Source: Hydractinia symbiolongicarpus (lineage: Eukaryota; Cnidaria; Hydrozoa; Anthoathecata; Hydractiniidae). Taken from it: a stretch of 64,000 nucleotides of DNA. Below, one piece after another: positions 21,766 through 34,260 of this stretch. The notes under the pieces are model-generated. The model did not search any database. It worked only from the letters and a program-made list of their open reading frames with translations, and was not told the DNA's origin. Where the stretch lies: positions 3,102,001 to 3,166,000 of the forward strand of contig NC_079878.1 of the NCBI RefSeq assembly GCF_029227915.1, given 5' to 3'. The position numbers and the translations under genes are program-made. Position 1 is the stretch's first letter. Every line of letters begins with the position of its first letter.

Positions 21766-24700
21766 AAAATCGTTTTGGAAATGAGTTTACTCACAGGGTA
21801 CTTTCTTTGTATACATTCGACTATACGGGCCAAACCCGGGATTTACGGAAAATCGCGGGTTTTCGTTTGCCGGCGATTAAACCACTTTCATTAAGCGTCT
21901 CATCAAAAATGAAAACATTTTTAAAAACTACAAGTCTCATGGGCTTTAGTGGTGAAATAATAATTTAAAATATCGTTTGGGAAATGAGTTTACACCCTGG
22001 GTACTTTCTTTGTATACATTCAACTATACGGGCCAAGCCCGGAATTTACGGGAAATCGCGGGTTTTCGTTTGCCGGCGATTAAACCTCTTTCATTAATCT
22101 TCTCATTAAAAATGAAAACATTTTTGAAAACTACAAGTCTCATTTGTTCTAGTGGTGCAGAAATAATTTTAAAAATCGTTCGGGAAATCAGTTTATTCCC
22201 TGGGTACTTTCTTTAGATACATACAACTATACGGGCCAAGCCCGGGATTTACGGGAAATCGCGGGTTTTCGTTTGCCAGCGATTAAACTTTTTTTATTCA
22301 GCGTCTCATCAAAAATGAAAACACTTTTGAAAACTACAAGTCTCATGGGTTTTAGTGGTGAAAAAAATAATTTAAAAAATCGTTCGGGAAATGATTTTAC
22401 TCCCTGGGTACTTTTTTTGTATACATTCGACTATACGGGCCGAGTCTGGGGTTTACGGGAAACGGCGGGTTTTCGTTTGCCGGCGATTAAACTTCTTTTA
22501 TTCAGCGTCTCATCAAAAATGAACAAATTTTTGTAAACAACAAGTCTTATGCGTTTTAGTGGTGGAGAAATAATTTAAACAATCGTTCTGGAAATGAGTT
22601 TACTCACAGGGTACTTTCTTTGTATACATTCGACTATACGGGCCAAGCCCGAGATTTACGGGAAATCGCGGAGTTTCCTTTGCCAGCGATTAAACCTCTT
22701 TCATTAAGCGTCTCATCAAAAATGAAAACATTTTTGAAAAATACAAGTCTCATGCGTTTTAGTGGTGAAAAAAATAATTTAAAAAATCGTTCGGGAAATG
22801 AATTTACTCCCTGGGTACTTTCTTTGTATACATCCGACTATACGGGCCAAGCCCGGGATTTACGGGAAATCGCGTGTTTTCGTTTGACGGCGATTAAACT
22901 TCTTTTATTCAGCGTCTCATCAAAAATGAAAACATTTTTGAAAACTACAAGTCTTATGCGTTTTAGTGGTGAAAAACTAATTTAAAAAATCGTTCTGGAA
23001 ATGAGTTTACTCACAGGGTACTTTCTTTGTATACTTTTGACTATACGGGCCAAGCCCGGGATTTACGGGAAATCGCGGGTTTTCGTTTGACGGCGATTAA
23101 ACTTCTTTTATTCAGCGTCTCATCAAAAATGAAAAAATTTTTGTAAACTACAAGTCTTATGCGTTTTAGTGGTGGAAAAATAATTTAAACAATCCTTCTG
23201 GAAATGAGTTTACTCACAGGGTACTTTCTTTGTATACATTCGACTATACGGGCCAAGCCCGAGATTTACGGGAAATCGCGGATTTTCGTTTGCCAGCGAT
23301 TAAACCTCTTTCATTAAGCGTCTCATCAAAAATGAAAACATTTTTGAAAAATACAAGTCTCATGCGTTTTAGTGGTGAAAAAAATAATTTAAAAAATCGT
23401 TCGGGAAATGATTTTACTCCCTGGGTACTTTCTTTGTATACATCCGACTATACGGGCCGAGTCCGGGGTTTACGGGAAATGGCGGGTTTTCGTTTGCCGG
23501 CGATTAAACTTCTTTTATTCAGCGTCTCATCAAAAATGAAAACATTTTTGAAAACTACAAGTCTCATGCGTTTTAGTGGTGAAAAGATAATTTAAAAAAT
23601 CGTTTTGGAAATGAGTTTACTCACAGGGTACTTTCTTTGTATACATTCGACTATACGGGCCAAACCCGGGATTTACGGAAAATCGCGGGTTTTCGTTTGC
23701 CGGCGATTAAACCACTTTCATTAAGCGTCTCATCAAAAATGAAAACATTTTTAAAAACTACAAGTCTCATGGGCTTTAGTGGTGAAATAATAATTTAAAA
23801 TATCGTTTGGGAAATGAGTTTACACCCTGGGTACTTTCTTTGTATACATTCAACTATACGGGCCAAGCCCGGAATTTACGGGAAATCGCGGGTTTTCGTT
23901 TGCCGGCGATTAAACCTCTTTCATTAATCTTCTCATTAAAAATGAAAACATTTTTAAAAACTACAAGTCTCATTTGTTCTAGTGGTGCAGAAATAATTTT
24001 AAAAATCGTTCGGGAAATCAGTTTATTCCCTGGGTACTTTCTTTAGATACATACAACTATACGGGCCAAGCCCGGGATTTACGGGAAATCGCGGGTTTTC
24101 GTTTGCCAGCGATTAAACTTTTTTTATTCAGCGTCTCATCAAAAATGAAAACACTTTTGAAAACTACAAGTCTCATGGGTTTTAGTGGTGAAAAAAATAA
24201 TTTAAAAAATCGTTCGGGAAATGATTTTACTCCCTGGGTACTTTTTTTGTATACATTCGACTATACGGGCCGAGTCCGGGGTTTACGGGAAACGGCGGGT
24301 TTTCGTTTGCCGGCGATTAAACTTCTTTTATTCAGCGTCTCATCAAAAATGAACAAATTTTTGTAAACAACAAGTCTTATGCGTTTTAGTGGTGGAGAAA
24401 TAATTTAAACAATCGTTCTGGAAATGAGTTTACTCACAGGGTACTTTCTTTGTATACATTCGACTATACGGGCCAAGCCCGAGATTTACGGGAAATCGCG
24501 GAGTTTCCTTTGCCAGCGATTAAACCTCTTTCATTAAGCGTCTCATCAAAAATGAAAACATTTTTGAAAAATACAAGTCTCATGCGTTTTAGTGGTAAAA
24601 AAAATAATTTAAAAAATCGTTCGGGAAATGAATTTACTCCCTGGGTACTTTCTTTGTATACATCCGACTATACGGGCCAAGCCCGGGATTTACGGGAAAT

Positions 24701-25425
24701 CGCGTGTTTTCGTTTGACGGCGATTAAACTTCTTTTATTCAGCGTCTCATCAAAAATGAAAACATTTTTGAAAACTACAAGTCTTATGCGTTTTAGTGGT
24801 GAAAAGATAATTTAAAAAATCGTTCTGGAAATGAGTTTACTCACAGGGTACTTTCTTTGTATACTTTTGACTATACGGGCCAAGCCCGGGATTTACGGGA
24901 AATCGCGGGTTTTCGTTTGACGGCGATTAAACTTCTTTTATTCAGCGTCTCATCAAAAATGAAAAAATTTTTGTAAACTACAAGTCTTATGCGTTTTAGT
25001 GGTGGAAAAATAATTTAAACAATCGTTCTGGAAATGAGTTTACTCACAGGGTACTTTCTTTGTATACATTCGACTATACGGGCCAAGCCCGAGATTTACG
25101 GGAAATCGCGGATTTTCGTTTGCCAGCGATTAAACCTCTTTCATTAAGCGTCTCATCAAAAATGAAAACATTTTTGAAAAATACAAGTCTCATGCGTTTT
25201 AGTGGTGAAAAAAATAATTTAAAAAATCGTTCGGGAAATGATTTTACTCCCTGGGTACTTTCTTTGTATACATCCGACTATACGGGCCGAGTCCGGGGTT
25301 TACGGGAAATGGCGGGTTTTCGTTTGCCGGCGATTAAACTTCTTTTATTCAGCGTCTCATCAAAAATGAAAACATTTTTGAAAACTACAAGTCTCATGCG
25401 TTTTAGTGGTGAAAAGATAATTTAA
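21766..25425 (+). repeat. 1830-bp nonamer HOR, two units
   Basis: Units 21766-23595 and 23596-25425 match class by class. I noted only scattered single-base differences: GAGTCTGGGG/GAGTCCGGGG, CATTTTTG/CATTTTTA, GGTGAAAA/GGTAAAAA, AAACTAATTT/AAGATAATTT and CAATCCTT/CAATCGTT. The first unit also matches 11473-13302. Confidence 0.9.
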
Positions 25426-27657
25426 AAAATCGTTTTGGAAATGAGTTTACCACAGGGTACTTTCTTTGTATACATTCGACTATATGGGCCAAACCCGGGA
25501 TTTACGGGAAATTGCGGGTTTTCGTTTGCCGGCGATTAAACCACTTTCATTAAGCGTCTTATCAAAAATGAAAACATTTCTGAAAACTACAAGTCTCATG
25601 CGTTTTATTGGTGAAAAAATATTTTAAAAAATCGTTCGGGAAATGAGTTTACTCCCTGGGTACTTTCTTTGTATACTATTGACTATACGGGTGGAGTCCT
25701 GGGTTTACGGGAAATGGCGGGTCTTCGTTTGCCGGCGATTAAACTCCTTTTATTCAGCGTCTCATCAAAAATGAAAACATTTTTAAAAACTACAAGTCTC
25801 ATGGGCTTTAGTGGTGAAATAATAATTTAAAAAATTGTTTGGGAAATGAGTTTACTCCCTGGGTACTTTCTTTGCATACATTCGACTATACGGGCCAAGC
25901 CCGGGATTTACGGGAAATCGCGGGTTTTCGTTTGCCGGCGATTAAACCTCTTTCATTAATCTTCTCATTAAAAATGAGAACATTTTTGAAAACTACAAGT
26001 CTCATTTGTTCTAGTGGTGCAGAAATAATTTGAAAAATCGTTCGGGAAATCAGTTTACTCCCTGGGTACTTTCTTTAGATACATACAACTATACGGGCCA
26101 AGCGCGGGTTTTACGGGAAATCGCGGGTTTTCGTTTGCCAGCGATTAAACTTCTTTTATTCAGCGTCTCATCAAAAATGAAAACACTTTTGAAAACTACA
26201 AGTCTCATGCGTTTTAGTGGTGACAAAATAATTTGAAAAATCGTTTGGTAAATGAGTTTACTCCCTGGGTACTTTCTTTGTATACTTTTGACTATACGGG
26301 CCAAGCCCGGGATTTACGGGAAATCGCGGGTTTTCGTTTGACGGCGATTAAACTTCTTTTATTCAGCGTCTCATCAAAAATGAAAAACTTTTTGTAAACT
26401 ACAAGTCTTATGCGTTTTAGTGGTGGAAAAATAATTTAAACAATCGTTCTGGAAATGAGTTTACTCACAGGGTACTTTCTTTGTATACATTCGACTATAC
26501 GGGCCAAGCCCGAGATTTACGGGAAATCGCGGATTTTCGTTTGCCAGCGATTAAACCTCTTTCATTAAGCGTCTCATCAAAAATGAAAACATTTTTGAAA
26601 AATACAAGTCTCATGCGTTTTAGTGGTGAAAAAAATAATTTAAAAAATCGTTCGGGAAATGATTTTACTCCCTGGGTACTTTCTTTGTATACATCCGACT
26701 ATACGGGCCGAGTCCGGGGTTTACGGGAAATGGCGGGTTTTCGTTTGCCGGCGATTAAACTTCTTTTATTCAGCGTCTCATCAAAAATGAAAACATTTTT
26801 GAAAACTACAAGTCTCATGCGTTTTAGTGGTGAAAAGATAATTTAAAAAATCGTTTTGGAAATGAGTTTACCACAGGGTACTTTCTTTGTATACATTCGA
26901 CTATATGGGCCAAACCCGGGATTTACGGGAAATTGCGGGTTTTCGTTTGCCGGCGATTAAACCACTTTTATTAAGCGTCTTATCAAATATGAAAACATTT
27001 CTGAAAACTACAAGTCTCATGCGTTTTATTGGTGAAAAAATATTTTAAAAAATCGTTCGGGAAATGAGTTTACTCCCTGGGTACTTTCTTTGTATACTAT
27101 TGACTATACGGGCCGAGTCCTGGGTTTACGGGAAATGGCGGGTCTTCGTTTGCAGGCGATTAAACTCCTTTTATTCAGCGTCTCATCAAAAATGAAAACA
27201 TTTTTAAAAACTACAAGTCTCATTTGTTCTAGTGGTGCAGAAATAATTTGAAAAATCGTTCCGGAAATCAGTTTACTCCCTGGGTACTTTCTTTAGATAC
27301 ATACAACTATACGGGCCAAGCCCGGGTTTTACGGGAAATCGCGGGTTTTCGTTTGCCAGCGATTAAACTTCTTTTATTCAGCGTCTCATCAAAAATGAAA
27401 ACACTTTTGAAAACTACAAGTCTCATGCGTTTTATTGGTGACAAAATAATTTGAAAAATCGTTTGGTAAATGAGTTTACTCCCTGGGTACTTTCTTTGTA
27501 TACTTTTGACTATACGGGCCAAGCCCGGGATTTACGGGAAATCGCGGGTTTTCGTTTGACGGCGATTAAACTTCTTTTATTCAGCGTCTCATCAAAAATG
27601 AAAACATTTTTGAAAACTACAAGTCTTATGCGTTTTAGTGGTGAAAAACTAATTTAA
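25426..27657 (+). repeat. Heptamer HOR with a hexamer deletion derivative
   Basis: CGAGATTT monomers begin at 25062 and 26483, 1421 bp apart. The GATACATACAACT monomers that follow start at 26077 and 27295, only 1218 bp (6 x 203) apart, because the GCATACATTCGAC monomer is missing from the second unit. The junction near 27210-27240 joins a GAGTCCTGGG head to a GTTCTAGTGGTGCAG tail. Private changes include GGGTGGAGTCC near 25690. Confidence 0.85.
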
Positions 27658-28713
27658 AAAATCGTTCTGGAAATGAGTTTACTCACAGGGTACTTTCTTT
27701 GTATACATTCGACTATACGGGCCAAGCCCGGGATTTACGGGAAATCGCGGGTTTTCGTTTGCCGGCGATTAAACCCCTTTCATTAAGCGTTTCATCAAAA
27801 ATGAAAACATTTTTGAAAACTACAGGTCTCATGCGTTTTAATGGTGAAAAAATAATTTAAAAAATTGTTCGGGAAATGAGTTTACTCCCTGGGTACTTTC
27901 TATGTATACATTCGACTATACGGGCCAAGCCCGGGATTTACGGGAAATCGCGGGTTTTCGTTTGCCGGCGATTAAACTTCTTTTATTCAGGGTCTCATCA
28001 AAAATGAAAACATTTTTGAAAACTACAAGTCTTATGCGTTTTAGTGGTGAAAAAATAATTTAAAAAATCGTTCTGGAAATGAGTTTACTCACAGGGTACT
28101 TTCTTTGTATACATTCGACTATACGGGCCAAGCCCGGGATTTACGGGAAATCGCGGTTTTTCGTTTGCCGGCGATTAAACCCCTTTCATTAAGCGTCTCA
28201 TCAAGATTAAAAACTTTTTTGAAAACTACAAGTCTCATGCGTTTTAGTGGTGAAAAAATAATTTAAAAAATCGTTCGGTAAATGAGTTTACTCCCTGGGT
28301 ACTTTCTTTGTATACATTCGACTATACGGCCCAAGCCCGGGATTTACGGGAAATCGCAGGTTTGCGTTTGCCGGCGATTAAACTTCTTTTATTCAGCGTC
28401 TCATCAAAAATGAAAACACTTTTGAAAACTACAAGTCTCATGCGTTTTAGTGGTGACAAAATAATTTAAAAAATTGTTCGGAAAATGAGTTTACTGCCTG
28501 GTTACTTTCTTTGATTTTTTTGACTATACGGGCCAAGCCCGGGATTTACGGGAAATCGCGGGTTTTCGTTTGCCGGCGATTAAACTTCTTTTATTCAGCG
28601 TCTCATCAAAAATGAAAAAAATTTTGTAAACTACAACTCTTATGCGTTTTAGTGGTGGAAAATAATTTAAAAAATCGTTCTGGAAATGAGTTTACTCACA
28701 GGGTACTTTCTTT
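27658..28713 (+). repeat. Pentamer unit of the 1014-bp type
   Basis: It has the same five-class order as at 14-17 kb, ending in a TTTGATTTTTTT monomer immediately before a partial-duplication monomer. Confidence 0.82.
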
Positions 28714-28990
28714 GTATACATTCGACTATACTGGCCAAGCCCGGGACTTACGGGAAATCGAGGATTTTCGTTTGCCGGCCGTCTTTGTATACATTTGAGT
28801 ATACTGGCCGAGTCCGGGTTTTACGGAAAATGGCGGGTTTTTGTTTGCCGGCGATTAAATTTCTTTTATTCAGCGTCTCATCAAAAATGATAACATTTTT
28901 GAAAACTACAAGTCTCATGCGTTTTAGTGGTGAAAAAAATAATTTAAAAAATCGTTTGGGAAATGATTTTACTCCCTGGGTACTTTCTTT
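28714..28990 (+). repeat. Partially duplicated monomer, copy 5
   Basis: The 73-bp partial plus a 204-bp full copy of the ATGATAACATTT subtype, preceded by a TTTGATTTTTTT monomer. The monomer that follows has a private CTCACGCG near 29118. Confidence 0.93.
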
Positions 28991-29193
28991 GTATACGTTC
29001 GACTATACGGGCCGAGTCCGGGGTTTACGGGAAATGGCGGGTTTTCGTTTGCCGGCGATTAAACTTCTTTTATTCAGCGTCTCATCAAAAATGAAAACAT
29101 TTTTGAAAACAACAAGTCTCACGCGTTTTAGTGGTGAAAAGATGATTTAAAAAATCGTTTTGGAAATGAGTTTACTCACAGGGTACTTTCTTT

Positions 29194-30817
29194 GTATACA
29201 TTCGACTATACGGGCCAAACCCGGGATTTACGGAAAATCGCGGGTTTTCGTTTGCCGGCGATTAAACCACTTTCATTAAGCGTCTCATCAAAAATGAAAA
29301 CATTTTTAAAAACTACAAGTCTCATGGGCTTTAGTGGTGAAATAATAATTTAAAATATCGTTTGGGAAATGAGTTTACACCCTGGGTACTTTCTTTGTAT
29401 ACATTCAACTATACGGGCCAAGCCCGGAATTTACGGGAAATCGCGGGTTTTCGTTTGCCGGCGATTAAACCCCTTTCATTAAGCGTTTCATCAAAAATGA
29501 AAACATTTTTGAAAACTACAGGTCTCATGCGTTTTAATGGTGAAAAAATAATTTAAAAAATTGTTCGGGAAATGAGTTTACTCCCTGGGTACTTTCTATG
29601 TATACATTCGACTATACGGGCCAAGCCCGGGATTTACGGGAAATCGCGGGTTTTCGTTTGCCGGCGATTAAACTTCTTTTATTCAGGGTCTCATCAAAAA
29701 TGAAAACATTTTTGAAAACTACAAGTCTTATGCGTTTTAGTGGTGAAAAAATAATTTAAAAAATCGTTCTGGAAATGAGTTTACTCACAGGGTACTTTTT
29801 TTGTATACATTCGACTATACGGGCCAAGCCCGGGATTTACGGGAAATCGCGGGTTTTCGTTTGCCGGCGATTAAACCCCTTTCATTAAGTGTCTCATCAA
29901 GATTAAAAACTTTTTTGAAAACTACAAGTCTCATGCGTTTTAGTGGTGAAAAAATAATTTAAAAAATCGTTCGGTAAATGAGTTTACTCCCTGGGTACTT
30001 TCTTTGTATACATTCGACTATACGGGCCAAACCCGGGATTTACGGAAAATCGCGGGTTTTCGTTTGCCGGCGATTAAACCACTTTCATTAAGCGTCTCAT
30101 CAAAAATGAAAACATTTTTAAAAACTACAAGTCTCATGGGCTTTAGTGGTGAAATAATAATTTAAAATATCGTTTGGGAAATGAGTTTACACCCTGGGTA
30201 CTTTCTTTGTATACATTCAACTATACGGGCCAAGCCAGGAATTTACGGGAAATCGCGGGTTTTCGTTTGCCGGCGATTAAACCCCTTTCATTAAGCGTTT
30301 CATCAAAAATGAAAACATTTTTGAAAACTACAGGTCTCATGCGTTTTAATGGTGAAAAAATAATTTAAAAAATTGTTCGGGAAATGAGTTTACTCCCTGG
30401 GTACTTTCTATGTATACATTCGACTATACGGGCCAAGCCCGGGATTTACGGGAAATCGCGGGTTTTCGTTTGCCGGCGATTAAACTTCTTTTATTCAGGG
30501 TCTCATCAAAAATGAAAACATTTTTGAAAACTACAAGTCTTATGCTTTTTTAATGGTGAAAAAATAATTTAAAAAATCGTTCTGGAAATGAGTTTACTCA
30601 CAGGGTACTTTTTTTGTATACATTCGACTATACGGGCCAAGCCCGGGATTTACGGGAAATCGCGGGTTTTCGTTTGCCGGCGATTAAACCCCTTTCATTA
30701 AGTGTCTCATCAAGATTAAAAACTTTTTTGAAAACTACAAGTCTCATGCGTTTTAGTGGTGAAAAAATAATTTAAAAAATCGTTCGGTAAATGAGTTTAC
30801 TCCCTGGGTACTTTCTT
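29194..30817 (+). repeat. 812-bp tetramer, two units
   Basis: Unit starts at 29194 and 30006 are 812 bp (4 x 203) apart, and both open with GGGCCAAACCC. The second monomer of each is a chimera joining a GGAATTTACGGG head to a CCCCTTTC/ACAGGTCTC tail. The second unit has the private TATGCTTTTTTAATGG near 30541. Confidence 0.85.
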
Positions 30818-31222
30818 TGTATACATTCGACTATACGGCCCAAGCCCGGGATTTACGGGAAATCGCAGGTTTGCGTTTGCCGGCGATTAAACTTCTTTTA
30901 TTCAGCGTCTCATCAAAAATGAAAACACTTTTGAAAACTACAAGTCTCATGCGTTTTAGTGGTGACAAAATAATTTAAAAAATTGTTCGGAAAATGAGTT
31001 TACTGCCTGGTTACTTTCTTTGATTTTTTTGACTATACGGGCCAAGCCCGGGATTTACGGGAAATCGCGGGTTTTCGTTTGCCGGCGATTAAACTTCTTT
31101 TATTCAGCGTCTCATCAAAAATGAAAAAATTTTTGTAAACTACAACTCTTATGCGTTTTAGTGGTGGAAAATAATTTAAAAAATCGTTCTGGAAATGAGT
31201 TTACTCACAGGGTACTTTCTTT
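30818..31222 (+). repeat. ACGGCCCAAGCCC and TTTGATTTTTTT monomers
   Basis: These two monomers repeat the order that precedes nearly every partial-duplication monomer. Confidence 0.85.
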
Positions 31223-31499
31223 GTATACATTCGACTATACTGGCCAAGCCCAGGACTTACGGGAAATCGAGGATTTTCGTTTGCCGGCCGTCTTTGTATA
31301 CATTTGAGTATACTGGCCGAGTCCGGGTTTTACGGAAAATGGCGGGTTTTTGTTTGCCGGCGATTAAATTTCTTTTATTCAGCGTCTCATCAAAAATGAT
31401 AACATTTTTGAAAACTACAAGTCTCATGCGTTTTAGTGGTGAAAAAAATAATTTAAAAAATCGTTTGGGAAATGATTTTACTCCCTGGGTACTTTCTTT
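31223..31499 (+). repeat. Partially duplicated monomer, copy 6
   Basis: The 73-bp partial plus a 204-bp full copy, with a private CCCAGGACTTACGG in place of CCCGGGACTTACGG. Confidence 0.93.
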
Positions 31500-32919
31500 G
31501 TATACGTTCGACTATACGGGCCGAGTCCGGGGTTTACGGGAAATGGCGGGTTTTCGTTTGCCGGCGATTAAACTTCTTTTATTCAGCGTCTCATCAAAAA
31601 TGAAAACATTTTTGAAAACAACAAGTCTCATGCGTTTTAGTGGTGAAAAGATGATTTAAAAAATCGTTTTGGAAATGAGTTTACTCACAGGGTACTTTCT
31701 TTGTATACATTCGACTATACGGGCCAAACCCGGGATTTACGGAAAATCGCGGGTTTTCGTTTGCCGGCGATTAAACCACTTTCATTAAGCGTCTCATCAA
31801 AAATGAAAACATTTTTAAAAACTACAAGTCTCATGGGCTTTAGTGGTGAAATAATAATTTAAAATATCGTTTGGGAAATGAGTTTACACCCTGGGTACTT
31901 TCTTTGTATACATTCAACTATACGGGCCAAGCCCGGAATTTACGGGAAATCGCGGGTTTTCGTTTGCCGGCGATTAAACCTCTTTCATTAATCTTCTCAT
32001 TAAAAATGAAAACATTTTTGAAAACTACAAGTCTCATTTGTTCTAGTGGTGCAGAAATAATTTTAAAAATCGTTCGGGAAATCAGTTTATTCCCTGGGTA
32101 CTTTCTTTAGATACATACAACTATACGGGCCAAGCCCGGGATTTACGGGAAATCGCGGGTTTTCGTTTGCCAGCGATTAAACTTTTTTTATTCAGCGTCT
32201 CATCAAAAATGAAAACACTTTTGAAAACTACAAGTCTCATGGGTTTTAGTGGTGAAAAAAATAATTTAAAAAATCGCTCGGGAAATGATTTTACTCCCTG
32301 GGTACTTTTTTTGTATACATTCGACTATACGGGCCGAGTCCGGGGTTTACGGGAAACGGCGGGTTTTCGTTTGCCGGCGATTAAACTTCTTTTATTCAGC
32401 GTCTCATCAAAAATGAAAAAATTTTTGTAAACAACAAGTCTTATGCGTTTTAGTGGTGGAGAAATAATTTAAACAATCGTTCTGGAAATGAGTTTACTCA
32501 CAGGGTACTTTCTTTGTATACATTCGACTATACGGGCCAAGCCCGAGATTTACGGGAAATCGCGGAATTTCCTTTGCCGGCGATTAAACTTCTTTTATTC
32601 AGCGTCTCATCAAAAATGAAAACACTTTTGAAAACTACAAGTCTCATGCGTTTTAGTGGTGACAAAATAATTTAAAAAATTGTTCGGAAAATGAGTTTAC
32701 TGCCTGGTTACTTTCTTTGATTTTTTTGACTATACGGGCCAAGCCCGGGATTTACGGGAAATCGCGGGTTTTCGTTTGCCGGCGATTAAACTTCTTTTAT
32801 TCAGCGTCTCATCAAAAATGAAAAAATTTTTGTAAACTACAACTCTTATGCGTTTTAGTGGTGGAAAATAATTTAAAAAATCGTTCTGGAAATGAGTTTA
32901 CTCACAGGGTACTTTCTTT

Positions 32920-33196
32920 GTATACATTCGACTATACTGGCCAAGCCCGGGACTTACGGGAAATCGAGGATTTTCGTTTGCCGGCCGTCTTTGTATACAT
33001 TTGAGTATACTGGCCGAGTCCGGGTTTTACGGAAAATGGCGGGTTTTTGTTTGCCGGCGATTAAATTTCTTTTATTCAGCGTCTCATCAAAAATGATAAC
33101 ATTTTTGAAAACTACAAGTCTCATGCGTTTTAGTGGTGAAAAAAATAATTTAAAAAATCGTTTGGGAAATGATTTTACTCCCTGGGTACTTTCTTT
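32920..33196 (+). repeat. Partially duplicated monomer, copy 7
   Basis: The 73-bp partial plus a 204-bp full copy, ATGATAACATTT subtype, opening the second 1697-bp unit. Confidence 0.93.
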
Positions 33197-34260
33197 GTAT
33201 ACGTTCGACTATACGGGCCGAGTCCGGGGTTTACGGGAAATGGCGGGTTTTCGTTTGCCGGCGATTAAACTTCTTTTATTCAGCGTCTCATCAAAAATGA
33301 AAACATTTTTGAAAACAACAAGTCTCATGCGTTTTAGTGGTGAAAAGATGATTTAAAAAATCGTTTTGGAAATGAGTTTACTCACAGGGTACTTTCTTTG
33401 TATACATTCGACTATACGGGCCAAACCCGGGATTTACGGAAAATCGCGGGTTTTCGTTTGCCGGCGATTAAACCACTTTCATTAAGCGTCTCATCAAAAA
33501 TGAAAACATTTTTAAAAACTACAAGTCTCATGGGCTTTAGTGGTGAAATAATAATTTAAAATATCGTTTGGGAAATGAGTTTACACCCTGGGTACTTTCT
33601 TTGTATACATTCAACTATACGGGCCAAGCCCGGAATTTACGGGAAATCGCGGGTTTTCGTTTGCCGGCGATTAAACCTCTTTCATTAATCTTCTCATTAA
33701 AAATGAAAACATTTTTGAAAACTACAAGTCTCATTTGTTCTAGTGGTGCAGAAATAATTTTAAAAATCGTTCGGGAAATCAGTTTATTCCCTGGGTACTT
33801 TCTTTAGATACATACAACTATACGGGCCAAGCCCGGGATTTACGGGAAATCGCGGGTTTTCGTTTGCCAGCGATTAAACTTTTTTTATTCAGCGTCTCAT
33901 CAAAAATGAAAACACTTTTGAAAACTACAAGTCTCATGGGTTTTAGTGGTGAAAAAAATAATTTAAAAAATCGCTCGGGAAATGATTTTACTCCCTGGGT
34001 ACTTTTTTTGTATACATTCGACTATACGGGCCGAGTCCGGGGTTTACGGGAAACGGCGGGTTTTCGTTTGCCGGCGATTAAACTTCTTTTATTCAGCGTC
34101 TCATCAAAAATGAAAAAATTTTTGTAAACAACAAGTCTTATGCGTTTTAGTGGTGGAGAAATAATTTAAACAATCGTTCTGGAAATGAGTTTACTCACAG
34201 GGTACTTTCTTTGTATACATTTGACTATACGGGCCAAGCCCGAGATTTACGGGAAATCGC

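Larger units (their letters stand above)
31223..34260 (+). repeat. 1697-bp octamer HOR (8 monomers + 73 bp), nearly two units
   Basis: The units start at partial-duplication monomers 31223 and 32920, 1697 bp apart. Both share the private AATCGCTCGGG (near 32272 and 33969) and GCGGAATTTCC. The first unit ends in a chimeric monomer near 32575, where a CGAGATTT head passes into a TTCTTTTATTC/CACTTTTGA tail. Confidence 0.88.
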
